Source of the DNA: Paracoccaceae bacterium
GTDB lineage: Bacteria; Pseudomonadota; Alphaproteobacteria; Rhodobacterales; Rhodobacteraceae
Length of the DNA stretch: 11,204 nt
Direction of reading: 5' to 3'
Assembly: GCA_016764835.1 (NCBI GenBank)
Contig: JAESRD010000265.1
Location: 1 to 11,204, forward strand
Shown: positions 5,916 to 11,204 of the stretch, one piece after another
Numbering within the stretch: position 1 is the first letter of the stretch
Layout of the letters: every line of letters starts with the position of its first letter
Notes under the pieces: model-generated
What the model saw: the letters and a program-made list of their open reading frames with translations, nothing else
The model's database searches: none
What the model was told of the DNA's origin: nothing
Translations under genes and position numbers: made by a program

Positions 5916-6764
5916 TCAGGCAGCGCCCGATAATGCCGTGCGCATGGCAACGATTATTGCGTCTGCTGCTTCTCTATGCGCGGCAGCACCCAAAAGTTCG
6001 GCTGCTGCCGATGCGCTTTGCGGCGCATAGACCATGCCTTCTGTGCCGCTTGCCCGCGCCTTTGAGCTGGGCCGCACCATGACCACGCTGTGCACCAGCG
6101 GCCTGAGGCTATCGAGCATCTTCTTAGAGATAAACAACGGATCTGATTGCAGCGGGTTCTCGCGCTCAGCCCAATGCACATCGGTTGGCAGATGGTCTGA
6201 AAACCACATCAGCAATGTATGCGAGCCGATTTCGCCCAAGAAGCCGCGCATGCGCGCCAGCCAAGCCTGCTCTAGCTCTGAGCGGACAATCTCAAAACGC
6301 TCTGGCGACACCTCATAGAGCGCGCCGAGCAGGTGCCGTGTGAAGCAATAATCCGCGAAATCTACCTCAGGGAAGATCGCTTGGAGCACTGTCGAGGCCC
6401 GCAAAAACCGGTCATTGCGGCGCGGATGCACAGTGTAGAACCGGTTTGACAGGTTCTGTGCGCCCATGACCTGCACAATGTTAAGTGCTGCCCGGTGGCA
6501 GGCATCGACAACGACGCCCTCGCTTAAAAATGCGCCGATTGAGGCGTTTACACAGCCAAAATTAACGCAAGTCATGCCAACTGCTTCTTCAACCAAAGCC
6601 GGAAAAGGCTCGGCGACAAACTTGCCGTATGTTTCTGTACCGCCGACAAAGGCCGCGTATTGTCCATTAAGCGACCTTTTGGGGCCGCGAAAGAAGATTT
6701 TCGACGCGTCATATCGGCACGGGGCATAGTTGAGACCCCGCTCTTCGAGCGTGTCATATTTCAT
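5916..6764 (-). CDS. DUF6473-like protein of unknown function, with an SGNH-hydrolase-like block pattern
   Basis: A 282-residue soluble protein with no signal peptide or membrane segment. I recognise it as resembling the DUF6473 proteins of Rhodobacteraceae (from memory), whose function is unknown. Conserved-looking parts are LNYAPCRYDASKIFFRGPKR (11-30), FVGGTETYGKF (39-49), FPALVEEAVGMTCVNFGCVNAS (54-75), VQVMGAQNLSNR (97-108), TVHPRRNDRF (111-120) and MWFSDHLP (186-193). The order and context of these blocks look like an SGNH/GDSL hydrolase, but the GDS nucleophile block reads GGT, so ordinary esterase chemistry is doubtful. ATG 6764 is preferred, with GGTGGG just before it; a GTG 12 bases upstream (6776) is in frame. 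It is convergent with etfA and divergent from the hydroxybutyryl-CoA dehydrogenase gene. Confidence 0.78.
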   Translation of the reverse strand: MKYDTLEERGLNYAPCRYDASKIFFRGPKRSLNGQYAAFVGGTETYGKFVAEPFPALVEEAVGMTCVNFGCVNASIGAFLSEGVVVDACHRAALNIVQVMGAQNLSNRFYTVHPRRNDRFLRASTVLQAIFPEVDFADYCFTRHLLGALYEVSPERFEIVRSELEQAWLARMRGFLGEIGSHTLLMWFSDHLPTDVHWAERENPLQSDPLFISKKMLDSLRPLVHSVVMVRPSSKARASGTEGMVYAPQSASAAAELLGAAAHREAADAIIVAMRTALSGAA

Positions 6765-6827
6765 AGTTCCCACCACTTAGTTCTCTCACCGAGGATAAAA
6801 ATGGCGGCTAAGCCTTTCCAAAGTTAT

Positions 6828-6839
6828 AATTGTCCAATT
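6828..6839. promoter_or_regulatory. AT-rich palindrome in the divergent intergenic region
   Basis: AATTG-TC-CAATT is a 12-base inverted repeat overlapping a perfect TATAAT (6825-6830, plus strand). The stretch also holds a tandem AATTGTCC/AATTGTTC repeat. It lies about 65 bases before the start of the DUF6473-like gene and about 180 before the dehydrogenase gene, so it could be an operator or promoter element for either. No convincing -35 partner is visible at 16-18 bases. Confidence 0.3.
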
Positions 6840-6889
6840 GTTCACGATTGCTAAGCCCGGGCGCGCCCTTGCGCCGTGGGGTTTGGGGG

Positions 6890-6912
6890 CGCTAATACTA
6901 TTACAATTAGCG
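6890..6912. promoter_or_regulatory. Operator-like inverted repeat upstream of the hydroxybutyryl-CoA dehydrogenase gene
   Basis: CGCTAAT (6890-6896) and ATTAGCG (6906-6912) are perfect complements 9 bases apart. The left arm and spacer also contain TAATA-C-TATTA (6893-6903). Half-sites of 7 bases with centres 16 bases apart suit a dimeric DNA-binding regulator. It sits about 100 bases before the dehydrogenase start. The regulator is not identifiable. Confidence 0.35.
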
Positions 6913-7015
6913 GCATGCTGCATTTGTGGTTTGCCGGGGGCCTGAGGGGCCGGTCTGCGGCCAGGACGCGGGCATTGCCGGCGCTGATATTGCGGCGAAG
7001 AAGAGGAATGTTTGC

Positions 7016-7891
7016 ATGGAAATCAAGACTATAGGGATCGTTGGTGCCGGGCAAATGGGCAACGGGATCGCACATGTCTGCGCGCTGGCTGGCTATGAGG
7101 TGCTGATGACAGATATCAGCGCAGACGCGCTGGATGCGGCGCAAGCGAAGGTCAGCAGCAACCTAGACCGCCAAGTCAGCAAAGATGTAATTAAAGCTGA
7201 AGATAAAGCGGCGGCACTTGGCCGGATAAGCACCACATTGCAGCTGACCGAGCTTGGTTCTTGCGACCTGATCATTGAAGCTGCTGCCGAGAAAGAATCG
7301 GTTAAGACGGCGATCTTTGAGGCTTTGGTGCCGCATTTGGCCCCACATACGATTTTAACCTCGAACACCTCGTCGATCTCGATCACGCGATTGGCCAGCC
7401 GAACCGACCGGCCCGAGAAGTTTATGGGCTTTCACTTCATGAATCCGGTGCCGATCATGCAGCTGGTTGAGCTGATCCGCGGCATTGCGACAGACAAAGA
7501 GACCTTTGAGAGCTGCCACGCCGTCGTCGCAAAACTTGGCAAAACATCGGCTACGGCAGAGGATTTTCCGGCCTTTATCGTTAACCGTATCCTGATGCCC
7601 ATGATCAATGAGGCTATTTATGCGCTGTTTGAAGGCGTCGGCAATGTCGAATCGATCGACACGTCGCTCAAACTGGGTGCAAATCACCCGATGGGCCCGC
7701 TAGAGCTGGCCGACTTTATTGGGCTTGATACCTGTTTGGCGATTATGAATGTGCTGCATGAAGGGCTGGCCGATACCAAATATCGCCCTTGTCCGTTGCT
7801 GACCAAATATGTTGAAGCCGGGTGGCTGGGCCGCAAGACCAAACGTGGGTTTTATGATTATCGCGGCGATGTGCCCGTGCCGACACGCTAG
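7016..7891 (+). CDS. 3-hydroxybutyryl-CoA dehydrogenase
   Basis: A 291-residue NAD(P)-dependent dehydrogenase of normal family length. The Rossmann motif GIVGAGQMGNGIAHVCALAG is at 7-26, with the acidic MTDIS turn after it. Catalytic residues align with the known enzyme: Ser119 in SNTSS, His140 in FMGFHFMNPVP, Glu152 in QLVELIRG, Asn190 in AFIVNRILMP. The C-terminal domain has GANHPMGPLELADFIGLDT (221-239) and ends in KTKRGFYDY. It interconverts (S)-3-hydroxybutyryl-CoA and acetoacetyl-CoA in the cytosol, linking fatty-acid oxidation and C4 acyl-CoA metabolism. That fits the nearby etf genes, although a separate divergent region precedes it. ATG 7016 has AGAGGA upstream; the frame is open back to 6926 but that part has no family similarity. 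Its stop lies 2 bases from the convergent acyltransferase stop. Such genes are often named hbd or hbdA. Confidence 0.95.
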   Translation: MEIKTIGIVGAGQMGNGIAHVCALAGYEVLMTDISADALDAAQAKVSSNLDRQVSKDVIKAEDKAAALGRISTTLQLTELGSCDLIIEAAAEKESVKTAIFEALVPHLAPHTILTSNTSSISITRLASRTDRPEKFMGFHFMNPVPIMQLVELIRGIATDKETFESCHAVVAKLGKTSATAEDFPAFIVNRILMPMINEAIYALFEGVGNVESIDTSLKLGANHPMGPLELADFIGLDTCLAIMNVLHEGLADTKYRPCPLLTKYVEAGWLGRKTKRGFYDYRGDVPVPTR

Positions 7892-7893
7892 GG

Positions 7894-8796
7894 TCACCCC
7901 TGGTCTTTCTTACCCAAGGCTAAGGTCTCGGCACGCAACCAGCTCATAAAGGCGCGCGGGTCATTGATCCGCGCGTCAACATCCTCTGCTGCAAACGGCT
8001 TGCCGATGATTGGCCGCTGCGGCTTGTCAAAGCTATAAACGATCTCATGGATCAACAGACCTTGGCGCAATGTCGGCGAAAGCTGGCTGGCGATCTGATA
8101 GAATCGCGAGTTTGAGCCGGGGAAGTAACACGGCACCACCGTCGCCCCTGAGCGGCGGATCATCTTGGCGGTGAATACATTCCACTCGGCCTCGATTGCT
8201 GGGCCAAAGGCGCTTTGCGCCGAGGCGACAACGCCCGACGGGAACAGCGAAATCATCCCACCTTCGGCCAAATGGTCCATAGCCTGCTTGCGCATGGCCA
8301 TCATCTTTTTCTGCGCGTCCTCTTCATACGGGAAGGGGACAGGGATCATGAAATTAGCCGCGGCCTCATCAATGCCTGTCAGCATGGCGCGGGTCAGTAT
8401 CCGGTAATCTTGACGGCGGCGGCCAATCAGATCGGCCAGCACCATGCCGTCGATCATGCCATGCGGATGGTTCGAAACAAAAACAACCGGCCCGGTGGCG
8501 GGAATGTTTTCAAGCTGCTCTGGCGGGGTTTGAACATCAATGCCCATGATCTTCATGGTCGCAGGCCAAAACGCCTGACCGGCCGGGACACCGCTGACCT
8601 CAAACTGACGAATGCGGCGGATCACTGAAATTTTGCCGGTCATCCACTCAATGGCGCGAATCATGTTGCGCTTAAAGCCGCTATCAAAGCTCTCAGAGTA
8701 AGTGAGGCTGCTGCGATCATAGATGCGCGGCGCCGCCTCTGTTCCAGCAAAGGGCCCTTTAGGGTTTGCGATATTCCGCCTGCTCAAGTCGGTCAA
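7894..8796 (-). CDS. Lysophospholipid acyltransferase family protein (PlsC-like; possible SalA/OlsA-type)
   Basis: A 300-residue acyltransferase. The active-site block is VVFVSNHPHGMIDGMVLADL (104-123): His110 and Asp116 have five residues between them, and His112 and Asp116 have three, where classical PlsC has HX4D. The hemolysin-like OlsA relatives share NHPxGxxDG. The second block, GGMISLFPSGVVA (179-191), stands for the acyl-acceptor-binding EGTR-type motif, and ATVVPCYFPGSNSRFY (218-233) is the third. Such enzymes esterify a lyso-lipid at the inner face of the membrane. In roseobacters one relative, SalA, makes a sulfur-containing aminolipid and, as I recall, sits near HPr; the match here is an inference. 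The start is TTG, with AAGGAG 9 bases upstream; no ATG occurs before residue 45. It lies 39 bases behind the HPr gene, so is probably in that operon. Convergent with the dehydrogenase gene, with a 2-base gap and no terminator between. Confidence 0.87.
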   Translation of the reverse strand: MTDLSRRNIANPKGPFAGTEAAPRIYDRSSLTYSESFDSGFKRNMIRAIEWMTGKISVIRRIRQFEVSGVPAGQAFWPATMKIMGIDVQTPPEQLENIPATGPVVFVSNHPHGMIDGMVLADLIGRRRQDYRILTRAMLTGIDEAAANFMIPVPFPYEEDAQKKMMAMRKQAMDHLAEGGMISLFPSGVVASAQSAFGPAIEAEWNVFTAKMIRRSGATVVPCYFPGSNSRFYQIASQLSPTLRQGLLIHEIVYSFDKPQRPIIGKPFAAEDVDARINDPRAFMSWLRAETLALGKKDQG

Positions 8797-8835
8797 AGCC
8801 TGCGGCTCCTTTAGCTGTTAGGGCGATTGCCCCGT

Positions 8836-9120
8836 TTAATCACCTTCGCCAAACTTATCTGCCACGAGGGCAGAGATCGCATCGGCCAAGGCCACGGCAT
8901 CACTACCGCTGGTCTTTACTTCAATAAAGGTTCCCTTTGAAGCTGCCAACATTAAAAGCCCCATGATGCTGTCACCTGATGTGGACATACCATCACGGCT
9001 GACTTCCGCATTTGCTTCAAAACCTTCAACAACTTCAGCCAGTTTGGCCGAGGCGCGGGCATGTAACCCCTTAATGTTGGTTATTTTTAACTGCCGCTCT
9101 TCAATCAAGACGTGCCCCAT
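8836..9120 (-). CDS. ptsH: HPr-family phosphocarrier protein
   Basis: A 94-residue HPr. His20 in the KGLHARASAKL block (17-27) is the phosphoryl acceptor from enzyme I. Ser51 in SGDSIMGLLMLAASKGT (48-64) is at the position of the regulatory serine phosphorylated by HPr kinase, whose gene is three genes upstream. Both sites intact means the protein can integrate the two inputs. No sugar-specific EIIB or EIIC gene is nearby, so it likely works in the regulatory PTS of alphaproteobacteria and not in sugar import. ATG 9120 has AAGGA 6 bases upstream and overlaps the end of the EIIA gene by 16 bases. A start at an in-frame TTG (9108) would remove that overlap but has no better site. Confidence 0.95.
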   Translation of the reverse strand: MGHVLIEERQLKITNIKGLHARASAKLAEVVEGFEANAEVSRDGMSTSGDSIMGLLMLAASKGTFIEVKTSGSDAVALADAISALVADKFGEGD

Positions 9121-9521
9121 TTTTGTTCCTTATCGGCATTAACCACGTGGCAATCTATATACTTTCTGCCAGCTTCCAACGCTGCAGCCGCAGCATCGGG
9201 CACAGAAAGTCGGCGCGATTTTGCCAATTTGATCAACATTGGTAGATTCGCACCATAAAGAATGCGCCTGTTATCGGGGCTACAGGCCCGCAGCGACAGA
9301 TTTGAGGGCGAGCCACCAAACATATCTGTCACGATTACAACGCCGTCGCCGGTGTCAACACTATCGGCCGCGTCGCAAATTTCTTCTTGTTTGAGGGCGC
9401 GGTCATCATCGGGCTGAATGGCTATGGTTTTTATGCCCGGCTGCGCACCGACAACATGTTCAACCGCCGCGAGATATTCGCGCGCTAATCCGCCATGGCC
9501 CACGATCACTACACCTATCAC
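9105..9521 (-). CDS. PTS EIIA component, mannose family (regulatory)
   Basis: A 138-residue EIIA-Man domain standing alone. [13 protein letters not shown] (5-17) carries the phosphorylatable His9. [19 protein letters not shown] (61-79) is the characteristic second block, and the [12 protein letters not shown] segment follows. In sugar-transporting systems this domain is fused to or accompanied by EIIB/C/D. Here it has none and receives phosphate from HPr within the alphaproteobacterial signalling PTS, often listed as manX or ptsI-associated EIIA. The start is GTG at 9521, overlapping the rapZ stop by 4 bases (GTGA), so translation is probably coupled. The 3' end overlaps the HPr start by 16 bases. 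Confidence 0.93.
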   Translation of the reverse strand: MIGVVIVGHGGLAREYLAAVEHVVGAQPGIKTIAIQPDDDRALKQEEICDAADSVDTGDGVVIVTDMFGGSPSNLSLRACSPDNRRILYGANLPMLIKLAKSRRLSVPDAAAAALEAGRKYIDCHVVNADKEQKWGTS

Positions 9522-10447
9522 ACCGATACGCCCCCGTGTTTGGCTGAGGCCAACCGGTCAAGCTCTCTGTGCCGGATCGTGACCGGCCAGCTTGCCTCCG
9601 TTAGCGCTTTGGCTAATTGTTCTGCCATGGCGACCGAGCGGTGCTTGCCGCCGGTGCAGCCAAACCCAACCGAGATGTAGGATTTGCCCTCGTCGCGGCT
9701 GGCGGGCAAAACAAACAGCACCAGATCGCGGACTTTTTGGAAAAACGGCTCGCTGAGCGGGTCTTGGGCAATATAGGCGGCCACGTCTTTGTTGCGGCCA
9801 TCATGTATGCGCAGGTTTGGCTCCCAATGCGGGTTGCGCAAGAATCGGCAATCAAAGACAAAATCGAGCGCGCGGGGCAGGCCACGTTTGTAGGAAAACG
9901 ACTGCACTTCAACGCTGAGGGTGCGCCCGGCAGGGGTGCCAAACCAGCCTTCGACCTCGCGGCGCAGATCATGTGGCGACAGCTCGCTGGTCTCGATCAG
10001 CACATGAGCGCGGTTGCGCAGCGTGCCAAGCAGCAGCTTTTCGCGGCGAATGCCGGAAAGCGGGCTGTCATCTAGCGCCAATGGGTGGCGGCGGCGGGTC
10101 TCAGAATAGCGGCGCAGCAGCGTGTCTTCGCTGGCATCAAGATAGAGCATTTGGCACAGGAATGAGGGTTGCTGGCCGTAAGTGTCGATCATTTTGATCA
10201 GCGTGTCGGGGCTAAAGTCGCGGTTGCGTACATCAATCCCCAGCGCCAAGGGCTGGCTCAGTGGTGGGCCTTGCAATAGGCGCGGCAGCAGCGAAAGCGG
10301 CAGGTTGTCGATGGTCTCAAAGCCAATATCTTCGAGCGCCCGGATCGCCGTGGACCGGCCTGCACCAGAGGGGCCGGTGACCAGCACCAGCCGCTGTCGG
10401 CCATCACCGGCTTTGGCCGAGGGCGTGTTTGGGTTGTTCTGCGTCAT
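9518..10447 (-). CDS. rapZ: RNase adapter protein RapZ (YvcJ-family nucleotide-binding protein)
   Basis: A 309-residue RapZ/YvcJ protein. The P-loop is GPSGAGRST (25-33), with Arg31 where the Walker A lysine usually stands. It continues into [20 protein letters not shown]. Other family marks are [21 protein letters not shown] (103-123), [28 protein letters not shown] (181-208, long conserved region) and the C-terminal [17 protein letters not shown] (263-279). In E. coli RapZ binds the small RNA GlmZ and glucosamine-6-phosphate and directs RNase E; the alphaproteobacterial role is not settled. Here it sits between HPr kinase and the PTS proteins, suggesting a link to phosphotransfer state. Its ATG follows the hprK stop with no gap, and its stop overlaps the EIIA start. 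Confidence 0.95.
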   Translation of the reverse strand: MTQNNPNTPSAKAGDGRQRLVLVTGPSGAGRSTAIRALEDIGFETIDNLPLSLLPRLLQGPPLSQPLALGIDVRNRDFSPDTLIKMIDTYGQQPSFLCQMLYLDASEDTLLRRYSETRRRHPLALDDSPLSGIRREKLLLGTLRNRAHVLIETSELSPHDLRREVEGWFGTPAGRTLSVEVQSFSYKRGLPRALDFVFDCRFLRNPHWEPNLRIHDGRNKDVAAYIAQDPLSEPFFQKVRDLVLFVLPASRDEGKSYISVGFGCTGGKHRSVAMAEQLAKALTEASWPVTIRHRELDRLASAKHGGVSV

Positions 10448-10882
10448 CTAGCTTACCCGTTCCTGCCGTAGGTAGTGCAGGATAGCGGCCGCAAAGTGGC
10501 CGGTTTGAGGTTTGTGCAGCAAGGGGAGGCTGATTCCAAGTAAAATGACGCTGCGGTGCAGCGGAAGACGTAAGGTTTCTGTCTGACCAAGGTCCAAAAC
10601 AGCACATATTTTACAACTTTCAAGGTTTTGCGCCTTAAGAATGCCAATGCCGCGGGCTTCTATCATATTGTTAAGCGCGGGGGGGCAGGTGGCAATTAGC
10701 GTCTGATCTTGTGCCTGCACGATTGTGCGATCATCGGCGACCAGCGCCGCACCAAGGGCCATCATCTCAAGGCTCAACGTCGATTTGCCACTGCCCGACG
10801 GGCCGGTGATAAGCAGGCCACGCCCGGCAATGGCGACGCAATTTGCGTGAATATTCAGCTTTCCGCCAATGTCTGGCTCCAT
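10448..10882 (-). CDS. hprK: HPr kinase/phosphorylase, short alphaproteobacterial form
   Basis: A 144-residue protein containing only the catalytic kinase domain: Walker A GPSGSGKS (27-34), LVADDRTIV (48-55), which carries the catalytic acidic pair, and EARGIGIL (75-82), the HPrK signature. Firmicute enzymes are about twice as long because they carry an extra N-terminal domain. The short form is normal in alphaproteobacteria. It phosphorylates the regulatory serine of HPr (Ser51 of the HPr encoded nearby). The start is uncertain: ATG 10882 is chosen, with only a weak CGGTG upstream; GTG 10891 would add three residues. It follows the chvG stop by about 20 bases and abuts rapZ, so it is in the same operon. 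Confidence 0.92.
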   Translation of the reverse strand: MEPDIGGKLNIHANCVAIAGRGLLITGPSGSGKSTLSLEMMALGAALVADDRTIVQAQDQTLIATCPPALNNMIEARGIGILKAQNLESCKICAVLDLGQTETLRLPLHRSVILLGISLPLLHKPQTGHFAAAILHYLRQERVS

Positions 10883-10902
10883 GAGAGGCACCGGGTTTTG
10901 GG

Positions 10903-11204
10903 TTAATCGATCGGCAGACCGACAACAAAGCGGGCGCCGAGCGGCTCAGAGGTCGGGTCGGCGTCAGTTGGACGAATGTTTTCGGCCCAGATAACGCCGC
11001 CATGCGCCTCAACGATTTGTTTGGAAATCGCCAGCCCAAGCCCGGAATTATCGCCAAACTGCTCGGGCGGGCGCTCAGAATAGAAACGCTGGAAGACTTT
11101 GCTCAGCGCGCCTTCGGGGATACCGGGGCCGGTATCTTCGACCACGATCAGCACGCGGTTTTCACGTTTGCGCACCCAAACCCTGATCGCATCGCCATCT
11201 TCGC
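10903..11204 (-). CDS. chvG: Sensor histidine kinase ChvG, C-terminal ATPase domain (partial, runs off the right edge)
   Basis: The frame enters from the right edge and gives 99 residues to the stop. It is the end of a HATPase domain: GDAIRVWVRKRE, then the G1 box VVEDTGPGIPEG, the F box SKVFQRFYSERPPEQFG, the G2 box NSGLGLAISKQIVEAHGG, and the closing GARFVVGLP strand. The dimerisation histidine, N box, sensor and membrane parts lie outside. The assignment to ChvG rests on its place before hprK-rapZ-EIIA-HPr, a conserved alphaproteobacterial order; the domain alone would only say histidine kinase. ChvG with ChvI responds to acid and envelope stress. There is no start inside the window; an apparent GTG at 11175 is internal. 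Confidence 0.9.
   Translation of the reverse strand, partial: EDGDAIRVWVRKRENRVLIVVEDTGPGIPEGALSKVFQRFYSERPPEQFGDNSGLGLAISKQIVEAHGGVIWAENIRPTDADPTSEPLGARFVVGLPID

Noticed and set aside
5393..5950. A 185-codon minus-strand frame antisense to etfA
   Set aside because: It crosses the terminator hairpin and overlaps etfA in full, with no ribosome site or family similarity.
6801..6854. A 17-codon ATG frame with GAGG upstream, a possible leader peptide before the dehydrogenase gene
   Set aside because: It is very short, its stop is 160 bases from the gene, no attenuator hairpin with a T-run follows, and a TATAAT lies inside it.
6926..7015. Longer start for the hydroxybutyryl-CoA dehydrogenase
   Set aside because: The extra 30 residues precede the N-terminal Rossmann strand that normally begins the protein; ATG 7016 has AGAGGA at suitable spacing and gives the family length.
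8797..8835. Small GGGC/GCCC hairpin between the HPr and acyltransferase genes as a terminator
   Set aside because: Only about four strong pairs and no T-run; read-through is more likely.
9617..10075. A 152-codon plus-strand frame antisense to rapZ
   Set aside because: RapZ motifs are unmistakable on the minus strand; the plus-strand translation shows no domain.
10903..11175. Treating the GTG at 11175 as the start of a separate 90-residue ATPase protein
   Set aside because: The frame continues open to the right edge with HATPase-like sequence (GDAIRVW), so this is the end of a longer histidine kinase.

Overview
The window is chromosomal DNA from an alphaproteobacterium, most likely the Roseobacter group of the Rhodobacteraceae. 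Three things point there: the divergent rpsU/COQ9 pair, the chvG-hprK-rapZ-EIIA-HPr regulatory cluster, and an acyl-CoA dehydrogenase with the long N-terminal extension of methylsuccinyl-CoA dehydrogenase. Coding is dense and GC-rich with uniform codon use. I see no mobile element, CRISPR array, rRNA or tRNA, and no gene-free stretch longer than about 250 bases. The species cannot be fixed from this sequence.

Left part (1-2120). The minus strand carries the first 256 codons of a putative mcd gene of the ethylmalonyl-CoA pathway, which runs off the left edge. Divergent from it is a TauE/SafE-type membrane permease. A bidirectional hairpin terminator separates the permease from rpsU (ribosomal protein S21, minus strand).

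Middle part (2120-7891). A COQ9-family ubiquinone-biosynthesis gene and a PIG3-like quinone oxidoreductase overlap by 4 bases. Next comes an overlooked TTG-initiated 49-codon ORF with a good Shine-Dalgarno site, then a repeat-bearing structured leader, then etfB-etfA, whose stop and start codons share one base. A perfect 15-bp hairpin ends etfA and the convergent DUF6473-like gene of unknown function. A palindrome-rich intergenic region separates that gene from a divergent 3-hydroxybutyryl-CoA dehydrogenase.

Right part (7894-11204, all minus strand). Transcription reads chvG (partial) - hprK - rapZ - PTS EIIA (mannose type) - HPr - lysophospholipid acyltransferase. The genes overlap or nearly abut. 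This is the alphaproteobacterial regulatory PTS, in which phosphotransfer proteins signal rather than import sugar, coupled to the ChvG envelope sensor kinase. A membrane-lipid acyltransferase is attached at the downstream end.

Functionally the left and middle parts share a theme: acyl-CoA oxidation (Mcd, 3-hydroxybutyryl-CoA dehydrogenase), collection of the electrons by ETF, and the quinone pool that receives them (COQ9, quinone oxidoreductase). The main points worth checking are the 49-codon ORF, the competing GCTAGCG pairings in the etf leader, the SGNH-like block pattern with altered catalytic residues in the DUF6473-like protein, and whether the acyltransferase is the roseobacter aminolipid enzyme SalA.
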